This document shows, one piece after another, positions 24,903 to 32,396 of a DNA stretch of 64,000 bases. The number at the start of each line of letters is the position of its first letter. Position 1 is the stretch's first letter. The notes below the pieces were generated by a model, which saw nothing but the letters and a program-made list of their open reading frames with translations, was not told the origin of the DNA and made no database searches. Position numbers and translations under genes: made by a program. The stretch comes from Tistlia sp040905785 (GTDB lineage Bacteria; Pseudomonadota; Alphaproteobacteria; Kiloniellales; DSM-21159), in NCBI RefSeq assembly GCF_040905785.1, contig NZ_JBBDQW010000069.1, forward strand, positions 26,631 through 90,630, written 5' to 3'.

Positions 24903-26729
24903 TCAGTACTCGGCGGCGCCGCTCGCGACCGCGCCGGCCTCGGCGCCCTCGCCCCCGACCTCGTCCGAGAAATAGCGGATCGCGGTCAGGACCGGGTTGG
25001 GGGCGGCCTGCCCGAGTCCGCAGATCGAGGCGTCCATCATGACCCGGCTGAGCTCCTCGAGCAGCGGCCGGTCCCAGTGCTGCGACGAGAGCAGCTTGAC
25101 CGCCTTCTCGGTGCCGTTGCGGCAGGGCGTGCACTGGCCGCAGGACTCGTCCTCGAAGAAGCGCATCAGGTTGAGCGTGACCGCGCGGATGTCGTCGGCC
25201 TGCGAGAGCACGACGACGGCGGCCGAGCCGATCAGGCAGCCGTGCTTCTCCAGGGTTCCGAAGTCGAGCGGCAGGTCGGCCATCGAGGCCGGCAGGATGC
25301 CGCCCGAGGCGCCGCCCGGCAGGTAGCCCTTGAGGGTGTGGCCCTCGGCCATGCCGCCGCAGTACTCCTCGACCAGCTCGGCCAGGGTGATGCCGGCCGG
25401 CGCCAGCTTGACCCCCGGCTCGCGGACCCGCCCGGAGACCGAGAAGGAGCGCAGCCCCTTCGAGCCGTGGCGGCCCTCGCCGGCGAACCACTGGGGGCCG
25501 CGCTCGACGATGTCGCGCACCCAGAACAGCGTCTCGACGTTGTGGTTCAGCGTCGGCCGGCCGAACAGCCCGAGCGAGGCGATGTAGGGCGGCCGGTGGC
25601 GCGGGTAGCCGCGCTTGCCCTCCAGCGACTCCAGCATCGCCGACTCCTCGCCGCAGATGTAGGCGCCGGCGCCGCGGCGCAGCTCCAGCGGGCAGTGGCT
25701 GGCGAGGCCCGCCTCGGCGACCAGGGCCAGCTCCCGGGTCAGCAGCTCGCGGATCGCGGGGTATTCGTCGCGCAGGTAGATCCAGCCCCGGGTGCAGCCG
25801 ACCGCCCAGGCGGCGACCAGCAGCCCCTCCAGGAAGCGATGCGGGTCGCGCTCCAGGTAGTAGCGGTCCTTGAAGGTGCCCGGCTCGCCCTCGTCGGCGT
25901 TGACCGTGAGGTAGCGCGGTGCCGGCTGCTCGCGCACGATGCCCCACTTGCGCCCGGCCGGGAAGCCGGCGCCGCCGAGGCCGCGCAGGCCGGAGTCGGA
26001 GAGCAGGGCGATCAGCCCCTCGGGCGTGTGCCGGCCCGCCAGGCAGGCCTCGAGCAGGGCATAGCCGCCCTCGGCGCGGTAGGCGGCAAAGTCCTTGTAG
26101 TCGGGCACCTCGGGGTGGGTGCGGCCGGCGGCGACCGCGGCCGAGACCGCCTCGGGCGTCGCCCGGTCGAGGTGCGCATGGCCGACCTCGCAGGTCGGGC
26201 CGACGTCGCAGCGGCCCATGCAGGGCGCGCGCACGACCCGAACCTCGGGGCCCAGCGCCTCCGGCAGCCGCGCCAGCAGCTCGCCGGCGCCGAGCATCTC
26301 GCAGGTCAGGGAGTCGCAGACCCGCACGGTCAGGGGCGGCGGCGGCGTCTCGCCGTCCTCGACGATGTCGAAGTGGGCGTAGAAGGAGGCGGTCTCGTAG
26401 ACCGCCGCCATCGGCAGGTTCATCTCGTCCGCCAGCGCCGCCAGATGGCGCGCCGCGAGGTGGCCGAAACGGTCCTGGATCCGGTGCAGGTGCTCGATCA
26501 GCAGGTCGCGGCGGCGCGGTGCCTCGCCGAGCAGGGCGCGCACCTCGTCCAGGGCCGCCGGCTCGACGCCCCGGCCCTTGGGCGCGAGCAGCGCCTTGCG
26601 GCGCCCGCTGCCGGGGTGGATCTTGCGCTGACCCTTGTCGTCTTCCGGCGCGCGGCCGGCTCCTCCAGGCATCTCGTTCCTCGCGGGTCGGGCGTGTGGC
26701 GCGCCGGGACCGGATCCGGGCCCGGTCAT
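24903..26729 (-). CDS. fdhB: NAD-dependent formate dehydrogenase, beta subunit (NuoE-NuoF fusion)
   Basis: This 608-residue protein joins a NuoE-like 2Fe-2S thioredoxin fold and a NuoF-like diaphorase. C-x4-C (CDSLTC) and C-x3-C (CMGRC) lie around residues 138-172. GLRGLGGAGFPAGRKW (FMN site), GEESAMLESLEG and the 4Fe-4S motif ESCGQCTPCRNG follow. The fused layout matches the beta subunit of Methylobacterium Fdh1; FdsG and FdsB are separate in Cupriavidus. It transfers electrons to NAD+. ATG 26729 overlaps the upstream stop as ATGA; a second start at 26672 has GAGGAACGAG before it and is also plausible. Confidence 0.93.
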   Translation of the reverse strand: MTGPGSGPGAPHARPARNEMPGGAGRAPEDDKGQRKIHPGSGRRKALLAPKGRGVEPAALDEVRALLGEAPRRRDLLIEHLHRIQDRFGHLAARHLAALADEMNLPMAAVYETASFYAHFDIVEDGETPPPPLTVRVCDSLTCEMLGAGELLARLPEALGPEVRVVRAPCMGRCDVGPTCEVGHAHLDRATPEAVSAAVAAGRTHPEVPDYKDFAAYRAEGGYALLEACLAGRHTPEGLIALLSDSGLRGLGGAGFPAGRKWGIVREQPAPRYLTVNADEGEPGTFKDRYYLERDPHRFLEGLLVAAWAVGCTRGWIYLRDEYPAIRELLTRELALVAEAGLASHCPLELRRGAGAYICGEESAMLESLEGKRGYPRHRPPYIASLGLFGRPTLNHNVETLFWVRDIVERGPQWFAGEGRHGSKGLRSFSVSGRVREPGVKLAPAGITLAELVEEYCGGMAEGHTLKGYLPGGASGGILPASMADLPLDFGTLEKHGCLIGSAAVVVLSQADDIRAVTLNLMRFFEDESCGQCTPCRNGTEKAVKLLSSQHWDRPLLEELSRVMMDASICGLGQAAPNPVLTAIRYFSDEVGGEGAEAGAVASGAAEY

Positions 26730-26938
26730 TCCGGCTGGGCCGGCTCCAGGTCGACGTGGGCGACGTCGATCAGCAGCTTGCCGGCGTGCTCGAAGTTGAC
26801 GGTGACGCGAGTGCCGATGGCGGACTGCACCTGGCCCAGGCCCCAGTCCGGCCGCTCGGGATGTCGCACCAGCATGCCCGGGGCCCAGTCGCTGGTCCCG
26901 CCGTTGCCGCCGTGCCTCGCTTCACCGCCGTCCGTCAT
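26726..26938 (-). CDS. DUF3553 domain protein
   Basis: A 70-residue protein ending in the DUF3553 core WAPGMLVRHPERPDWGLGQV followed by VTVNFEHAGKLLIDVAHVDL. The start is the internal ATG 26938 (MTDGGEARHG), since the frame beyond runs towards the divergent chpT. Role unknown; the domain resembles the short CarD/UvrD-C-like beta modules seen in alphaproteobacteria. Its stop overlaps the fdhB start by 4 bases. Confidence 0.85.
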   Translation of the reverse strand: MTDGGEARHGGNGGTSDWAPGMLVRHPERPDWGLGQVQSAIGTRVTVNFEHAGKLLIDVAHVDLEPAQPE

Positions 26939-27072
26939 CGTGTCCGCGAGCCTGCCTGCTGGCCCAGTTGGTTTGCGTGGCCAGTCTATAGAGGCCATGC
27001 TTGGCCGCAAGGATCGCGGAACGACGGTTTGCCGCGACACAACGACATAGCGGCCAGGAACGGCAGTATGCC

Positions 27073-27714
27073 ATGACCCAGTCCGATCTCGATCTTCACC
27101 TCGCCGAGCTGCTCGCCTCGCGGCTCTGCCACGACCTGGTCGGGCCGATCAGCGCGATCAGCAACGGTATGGAGCTGCTCGAGGAGGGCATCGGCGAGCT
27201 CGACGAGGAGGCGCGCCGCCTGGTCGCCGACAGCGCGGGGCAAGCCGCCCAGGCGCTGCAGTTCTTCCGCGTCGCCTTCGGCTTCGGCGCCGGTCCCAAC
27301 GACGACCCGGTCCAGCTGCGCGGCCTGCTCGAGCCTTTCCTGGCCCACCGAAAGGCGACGTTGGACTGGCCGGGGCCCGTGCCCGAGGGCCTGCTGCCGG
27401 CGGGCTGGGGCAAGCTGCTGCTCAACATGGCGGCGCTGGCCGTCGAGGCCCTGCCGCTCGGTGGCCGGGTCGAGGTCGCGATGGCGGCGCTGTCCCACGG
27501 CGGTCGGCTGAGCTGCCTTGCGGTCGGCGCCGACGCCGGCCTGCGCGCCGAGTCAAGCGAGGGCCTCGCCCCCGCGGCCGCGGTCGAGGCGCTGACGCCG
27601 CGCAGCGTGCAGGCCTTCTATGCCGCACGCGTCGCCGCCCGCCTGGGCGGGACCCTGACCGGCGAGCCGGAGGCCGCGGACCGCTTCCTGCTGAGCGCGA
27701 TCCTGCCCGGCTGA
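27073..27714 (+). CDS. chpT: Histidine phosphotransferase ChpT
   Basis: A 213-residue phosphotransfer protein starting MTQSDLDLHLAELL. The phosphorylated histidine is in SRLCHDLVGPISAISNGMEL, the signature of ChpT, which relays phosphate from CckA to CtrA and CpdR in the alphaproteobacterial cell-cycle and motility circuit. The C-terminal half is a degenerate ATPase-like domain with low similarity to kinases. It is divergent from DUF3553. Presence of ChpT is one of the strongest taxonomic clues in the window. Confidence 0.9.
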   Translation: MTQSDLDLHLAELLASRLCHDLVGPISAISNGMELLEEGIGELDEEARRLVADSAGQAAQALQFFRVAFGFGAGPNDDPVQLRGLLEPFLAHRKATLDWPGPVPEGLLPAGWGKLLLNMAALAVEALPLGGRVEVAMAALSHGGRLSCLAVGADAGLRAESSEGLAPAAAVEALTPRSVQAFYAARVAARLGGTLTGEPEAADRFLLSAILPG

Positions 27715-27780
27715 TCGGCCGGCCATCACGCCTCGGCGGCTCCCGCCGGCCGCCGCCGGGACGGAAAGCGCTTGACCTAT

Positions 27781-27799
27781 GAGAATGATTATCAGTATC
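27781..27799. promoter_or_regulatory. Fur box upstream of the iron-binding protein
   Basis: GAGAATGATTATCAGTATC matches 16 of 19 positions of the classical Fur box GATAATGATAATCATTATC. A -35-like TTGACC (27772-27777) abuts it. It lies about 107 bases before the futA-like start, so iron repression is expected. Confidence 0.8.
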
Positions 27800-27905
27800 A
27801 CGGGTCTGCTCTAGAAACGGCCCTTGGGGAAGGGCGGCGATACGGAGCGCGATGTCCCGGGGGGCGACCTCGCGTGCCGGCCGAACCACGAAGGAGGAGA
27901 CTTCC

Positions 27906-28937
27906 GTGACACGCCTTTATGGACCATGCCTTGCCGCCGCCGTCGCGGCCTTGCTCGCAGCGCCGGCCGGGACGGCGCTCGCCCAGGACGACGTGCTGAA
28001 CATCTACTCGGCGCGGCACTACCAGACCGACGAAGCGCTCTACAGCGGCTTCACGGAGCGGACCGGGATCAAGATCAACCGCATCGAGGGCAAGGACGAC
28101 GCGCTGATCGAGCGCCTGAGGTCGGAGGGCGCCAACAGCCCGGCCGACATCCTGATCACCGTCGACGCCGGGCGGCTCTGGCGCGCCGAGGAGGCCGGCG
28201 CCTTCCAGTCGATCGAATCGGCGGCGCTCGACGAGCGCATTCCCGAGAGCCTGCAGCATCCGGAGAACAAGTGGTTCGGCTTCTCGACGCGCGCCCGGGT
28301 GATCTTCGTCAACCCCGAGCTGGTGTCCGATCCGCCGCAGACCTACGAGGACCTCGCCGATCCGAAGTACAAGGGACTGGTCTGCATCCGCTCCTCCTCG
28401 AACATCTACAACCTCTCGCTGATGGCCTCGCTGATCGAGCATCACGGCGAGGAGGAGGCCCTGAAGTGGGCCGAGCGAGTGGTCGCCAACTTCGCGCGTG
28501 ACCCGCAGGGCGGCGACACCGACCAGATCAAGGCCGTGGCCTCCGGCGAGTGCGGCGTCGCCGTCGCCAACACCTACTACTACGTGCGCCTGGTGAAGTC
28601 GGACGAGGCCGCCGACCGCGAGGTCGCCGAGAAGGTAGAGCTGATCTGGCCGAACCAGGACGGGCGCGGCGCCCACGCCAACGTCTCCGGCGCCGGCGTC
28701 ACGGCTCATGCCCCGCACAAGGAAGCGGCGATCAAGTTCCTGGAGTACCTCGCCAGCGACGAGGCGCAGGGTTACTTCGCCAACGGCAACAACGAGTATC
28801 CGGTGGTCGCCGGCGTGCTCGAGAATCCCGAGTTGGAGGCCTTGGGCGATCCGAAGATCGACCCGGTCAACGTCTCGGTGTACGGCGAGAACCAGCCCCT
28901 CGCTCAGATGTTGTACGACCGCGCGGGCTGGAAGTAG
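27906..28937 (+). CDS. futA: Iron(III) ABC transporter substrate-binding protein
   Basis: A 343-residue periplasmic binding protein of the FbpA/FutA type. GTG 27906 is chosen because AAGGAGGAGA sits at an ideal distance. The signal peptide ends near GTALAQDD. LNIYSARHYQTDEALYSGF at the start of the mature chain and the tyrosine cluster NTYYYVRL supply the Fe(III)-coordinating tyrosines of this group. A Fur box precedes the gene and a strong terminator follows, so it is probably monocistronic. A matching permease lies at 30425-32161, but no ATPase subunit is in the window. Confidence 0.92.
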   Translation: MTRLYGPCLAAAVAALLAAPAGTALAQDDVLNIYSARHYQTDEALYSGFTERTGIKINRIEGKDDALIERLRSEGANSPADILITVDAGRLWRAEEAGAFQSIESAALDERIPESLQHPENKWFGFSTRARVIFVNPELVSDPPQTYEDLADPKYKGLVCIRSSSNIYNLSLMASLIEHHGEEEALKWAERVVANFARDPQGGDTDQIKAVASGECGVAVANTYYYVRLVKSDEAADREVAEKVELIWPNQDGRGAHANVSGAGVTAHAPHKEAAIKFLEYLASDEAQGYFANGNNEYPVVAGVLENPELEALGDPKIDPVNVSVYGENQPLAQMLYDRAGWK

Positions 28938-28978
28938 TCGCGGTCGTATCGGTACTCCCTTTCCGAGAAGCAGACTTC

Positions 28979-29008
28979 GGCCCCGCCGGCAACGGCGGGG
29001 CCTTTTTT
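28979..29008 (+). terminator. Rho-independent terminator of the iron-binding protein gene
   Basis: GGCCCCGCCG and CGGCGGGGCC make a perfect 10-bp stem around GCAA, followed by six T. It ends 8 bases before the convergent NDH-2 stop. Confidence 0.93.
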
Positions 29009-29015
29009 CCATCCG

Positions 29016-30329
29016 CTACGCCTGCTCGGCGCGGCCGGCGTCCGACCTGTCGCCGGGCGCTTCCTCCAGCGTGATCAGGCGCGCGCCGAAGCGGTTTGTC
29101 GCCCAGGCCGCGAGCCAGCGCAGCGTCACCAGCAGGCGGTTCTGGAAGCCGACGAGCAGGTAGACGTGGACCAGGCCCCAGAGCAGCCAGGCCGGCCGGC
29201 CGCGCAGGGTCCTGCCGTCGAAGTCGGCGACCGCGGCGTGGCGGCCGATGGTCGCCATGTCGCCGCGGTTGCGGAAGCGGAAGGGTGCCGGCGGCAGCCC
29301 GTCGGGCAGATGGTGGCGGAGCTCCCGTCCGAGGTGACGGCCCTGCTGCTTGGCGACCTGGGCGAGGCCGGGCAGGGGCGTGCCGTCGGGCCCCGGGCAG
29401 GCAGCCGCGTCGCCGATCACGAAGACGTCCTGGAGGCCGGGCACGGCGAGGCTCTCCTCGACCTCGACCTTGCCGCCCTTGGCTGCCTCGACGCCGAGCC
29501 ACTCGGCCGCGGGCGAGGCGGCGACCCCGGCGCCCCACAGGACGCAAGCGGCCGGCTGGCGCTCGCCGGCGACGGTCACGCCCGCCGCGTCGACCGACTC
29601 GACGGCGGCCTTCAGCCTGACCTCGACGCCGAGCCGCTCGAGGGCCCGGCGCGCGTAGTCGGAGAGCTCCCGCGGCATCGACGGCAGCAGGCGATCGCCG
29701 GCCTCGAGCAGGAAGACGCGGGCGGCGGCCGGGTCGATGTGGCGGAACTCCCGCTTCAGGGCCCGGCGCGCCAGCTCGATCACGGCGCCGGCCAGCTCGA
29801 CGCCGGTCGCGCCGCCGCCGACCACGACGAATGTCAGCAGTCGCCGCCGCTCCTCGGCGTCCCGCTCCCGCTCGGCCTGCTCGAAGGCCAGCAGCAGGCG
29901 GCTGCGGATGCGGCGCGCGTCCTCGAGCGAGCGCAGTGCCGGCGCGTGCTCGCGCCACTCGGGATGGCCGAACCAGCTGGAGCGGGAGCCGGTCGCCACG
30001 ACCAGTCGGTCGTAGGGCAGCTCGCCGCCGTCCTCCAGCCGGACCTTGCGGGCCGCGGTGTCGATGCCGGCCACATCGCCCAGGACCACCTCGACGTTCC
30101 GGTGCCGGCGCAGCAGGTGCCGGATCGGCTCGGCGATCTCGGCGGGCGACAGGGCCCCCGTCGCGACCTGGTAGAGCAGCGGGATGAAGAGATGATGGTT
30201 GCGCCGGTCGACGACGGTGACCTGCGCCGGCGCTCCGCCGAGCTCCTGGGCCGCGGCGAGGCCGCCGAAGCCGGCGCCGAGAATGACGATGCGCGGCGCG
30301 CGCGCCTGGCCTGCGGCCGCTTGCTCCAT
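29016..30329 (-). CDS. NAD(P)/FAD-dependent oxidoreductase, type II NADH dehydrogenase-like
   Basis: A 437-residue flavoprotein with two dinucleotide folds: IVILGAGFGGLAAA at the N-terminus for FAD and FVVVGGGATGVELAGA near residue 160 for NADH. VVATGSRSSWFG, VFVIGDAAACPG and LAQVAKQQGRHLGREL follow, and a C-terminal amphipathic segment (RPAWLLWGLVHVYLLVGFQN) anchors NDH-2 enzymes to the membrane. It would pass NADH electrons to quinone without pumping protons. Start ATG 30329. It lies between the two iron-transport genes; a link with iron limitation is conceivable but unproven. Confidence 0.9.
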   Translation of the reverse strand: MEQAAAGQARAPRIVILGAGFGGLAAAQELGGAPAQVTVVDRRNHHLFIPLLYQVATGALSPAEIAEPIRHLLRRHRNVEVVLGDVAGIDTAARKVRLEDGGELPYDRLVVATGSRSSWFGHPEWREHAPALRSLEDARRIRSRLLLAFEQAERERDAEERRRLLTFVVVGGGATGVELAGAVIELARRALKREFRHIDPAAARVFLLEAGDRLLPSMPRELSDYARRALERLGVEVRLKAAVESVDAAGVTVAGERQPAACVLWGAGVAASPAAEWLGVEAAKGGKVEVEESLAVPGLQDVFVIGDAAACPGPDGTPLPGLAQVAKQQGRHLGRELRHHLPDGLPPAPFRFRNRGDMATIGRHAAVADFDGRTLRGRPAWLLWGLVHVYLLVGFQNRLLVTLRWLAAWATNRFGARLITLEEAPGDRSDAGRAEQA

Positions 30330-30424
30330 GACTGACTGCTCCCCTTGCCCATGCCTCGGCGCCGCGCCCGCTCCGGCGGGCGTCGTCTTCGGGGGCAACG
30401 TCTCGGAAGCCGAGGGGTTCGGCG

Positions 30425-32161
30425 TCAGTCGGGCCGCGTGGCGTGGCCCGGGCGCGAGCGGGCGATCGCCCGGGACAGCAGGATCACCGGCAGCAGGCCG
30501 ACCGCGACGATCGTCAGAGAGGGCGTCGCCGCCTGGCTCAGGCGCTCGTCGCTGGCGTAGTTGTTGGCCTGGACCGCCAGGGTGTCGAAGTTGAAGGGCC
30601 GCATCAGCAGGGTCGCCGGCAGCTCCTTCATGACGTCGACGAAGACCGTCAGCGCCGCGGTCAGCAGGCTGCCGAGCAGCAGCGGCGCATGGACCTCGCG
30701 CAGCGTGCCGAGCGGGCCCCGGCCCAGGCTGCGCGCCGCGTCGTCCATCGAGGGGCGGATCTTGCTGAGGCCGGCCTCGACGTTGTTGAGCGCCACCGCC
30801 AGGAAGCGCACGAGGTAGGCGAAGACCAGGGCCAGGACGCCGCCGGTCAGGACCAGGCCGGTCGAGACCCCGAGCGTCTCGCGCGCCCAGGCGTCGAGGC
30901 TGCGGTCGAACCAGGTGAAGGGCAGCAGCACGCCGACCGCGATCACCGTGCCCGGCACGGCATAGCCGAGGCCGGCGATGCGGCTCGCCAGGCGCGTCGC
31001 CAGGCCGGGCCGCAGGCGGCTGCCGTAGCCCAGCGCAACCGCCACCAGGACTGCCAGGACCGCGGCGAGGCCGGCCAGCGTGACCGAGTTGGCGACCAGC
31101 TCGAAGTAGTGGCTGCCGAAGGTCTGGTCGCCGGCCTCGATCGCCATCTTCAGCAGGATGGCCGTCGGCAGCAGGAAGCCGAGCAGCAGCGGCAGCAGGC
31201 AGGCCAGGAAGGCCCCGGCGCCGCGCCAGCCGCCGAGGCGGTAGGCAGGCAGCTGGCGGTAGCGGCTCGAGGTGTCGTGGAAGCGCCGCTCGCCGCGGCT
31301 CAGCCGCTCCAGGATCAGCAGCAGCGCGACGAAGCCGAGCAGGGCGGTCGCGAGCTGCGCCGAGGCGATCCGGTCGCCGAAGGAGAACCAGGCCCGGTAG
31401 ATGCCGGTCGTGAAGGTCTTGACGCCGAAGTACTGGACCGTGCCGAAATCGGCCAGGGTCTCCATCAGCGCCAGGGTCGTGCCGCCGACCAGGGCCGGGC
31501 GCGCCATCGGCAGGGCGACGCGCCAGAAGCTCGCCCAGGCGCTGCAGCCGAGCGTGCGGCTGACCTCCAGCGCGCAGACCGACTGCTTCAGGAAGGCGGT
31601 GCGCGCCAGCAGGTAGACGTAGGGGTAGAGCACCAGGGCCAGCATCGCCGCGGCACCCCACACCGAGTGGATCTCCGGGAACCAGTAGTCGCGCGGCCCC
31701 CAGCCGAAGAGCTGGCGCAGCGTCGTCTGCACCGGTCCGGAAAAGTTCAGGAAGCCGGTATAGGCATAGGCCATGACGTAGGCCGGCACCGCCAGCGGCA
31801 GTACCAGGGTCCACTCGAAGAGGCCGCGGCCGGGAAAGCGGCAGAGCGTCACCAGCCAGGCGGTGCCGGTGCCGATCGCCAGGACGCCGAGGCCGACCAG
31901 CAGGGCGAGTATTGCGGTGTTGGCCAGGTAGTCCCACAGCACGGTCTCGATCAGGTGGTCCCAGAGCGGGCTGGGCGGCACGAAGAGGTGGCCGACGACG
32001 ACCGCGGCCGGCAGCACGAAGGGCAGGGCCAGCGCCAGGACGAGCCAGGCGACCGGGCCGCCGCGGCCGCCGTGGAGGCGCTCTTCGCCCGCGGCCGACG
32101 TCCCCGGATGCGGGTCGTAGGGCGGCGCGTTGAGCATGGCGCTGGGGGCGTGGTCGGCCAT
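30425..32161 (-). CDS. futB: Iron-type ABC transporter permease with duplicated six-helix halves
   Basis: About 578 residues with roughly twelve membrane helices in two homologous halves, the FbpB/FutB/ThiP architecture. Each half has an EAA loop: EVSRTLGCSAWASFWRVALP near residue 210 and DDAARSLGRGPLGTLREVHAP near 475. VMKELPATLLMRPFNFDTLA is typical of Fe(III) permeases. ATG 32161 is preferred: the frame extends to a TTG at 32230, but that overlaps an inverted-repeat operator. It probably works with the binding protein at 27906; no ATPase gene is adjacent. Confidence 0.88.
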   Translation of the reverse strand: MADHAPSAMLNAPPYDPHPGTSAAGEERLHGGRGGPVAWLVLALALPFVLPAAVVVGHLFVPPSPLWDHLIETVLWDYLANTAILALLVGLGVLAIGTGTAWLVTLCRFPGRGLFEWTLVLPLAVPAYVMAYAYTGFLNFSGPVQTTLRQLFGWGPRDYWFPEIHSVWGAAAMLALVLYPYVYLLARTAFLKQSVCALEVSRTLGCSAWASFWRVALPMARPALVGGTTLALMETLADFGTVQYFGVKTFTTGIYRAWFSFGDRIASAQLATALLGFVALLLILERLSRGERRFHDTSSRYRQLPAYRLGGWRGAGAFLACLLPLLLGFLLPTAILLKMAIEAGDQTFGSHYFELVANSVTLAGLAAVLAVLVAVALGYGSRLRPGLATRLASRIAGLGYAVPGTVIAVGVLLPFTWFDRSLDAWARETLGVSTGLVLTGGVLALVFAYLVRFLAVALNNVEAGLSKIRPSMDDAARSLGRGPLGTLREVHAPLLLGSLLTAALTVFVDVMKELPATLLMRPFNFDTLAVQANNYASDERLSQAATPSLTIVAVGLLPVILLSRAIARSRPGHATRPD

Positions 32162-32213
32162 AACGGTGCTGAGACCTGTTGCGAGGCGGAGGGGCTGGAG
32201 CAGCATGACGAGA

Positions 32214-32230
32214 GTGCGAAGCGTTCGCAA
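32214..32230. promoter_or_regulatory. Operator-like inverted repeat, copy 1 (TTGCGA-N5-TCGCAC)
   Basis: On the minus strand it reads TTGCGAACGCTTCGCAC, the same 17-bp pattern as at 32284-32300. The two centres are 70 bp apart, close to whole helical turns. It lies about 53 bases before the permease start. Confidence 0.6.
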
Positions 32231-32283
32231 GCTCGCCCGTGCCGGCGGACCTGGAACGGTCGGCGACGGCCGCTTCCGCAGAC

Positions 32284-32300
32284 TTGCGAGCCCTTCGCAA
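32284..32300. promoter_or_regulatory. Operator-like inverted repeat, copy 2 (TTGCGA-N5-TCGCAA)
   Basis: The core is TTGCGAGCCCTTCGCAA. The perfect inverted repeat extends to 8 bp per arm (ACTTGCGA/TCGCAAGT, 32282-32302). It lies about 95 bases before cheA, in the divergent promoter shared with the iron permease. No known regulator consensus fits with certainty. Confidence 0.6.
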
Positions 32301-32396
32301 GTAACCCGCCATTAATTTCTTTTGGCCATGGTCTGGGCGTTCTGCCCGGTCGCCCGCTCTGAGCGACCTGCCCGGCCCGTTTGCGAGGATGACGCG

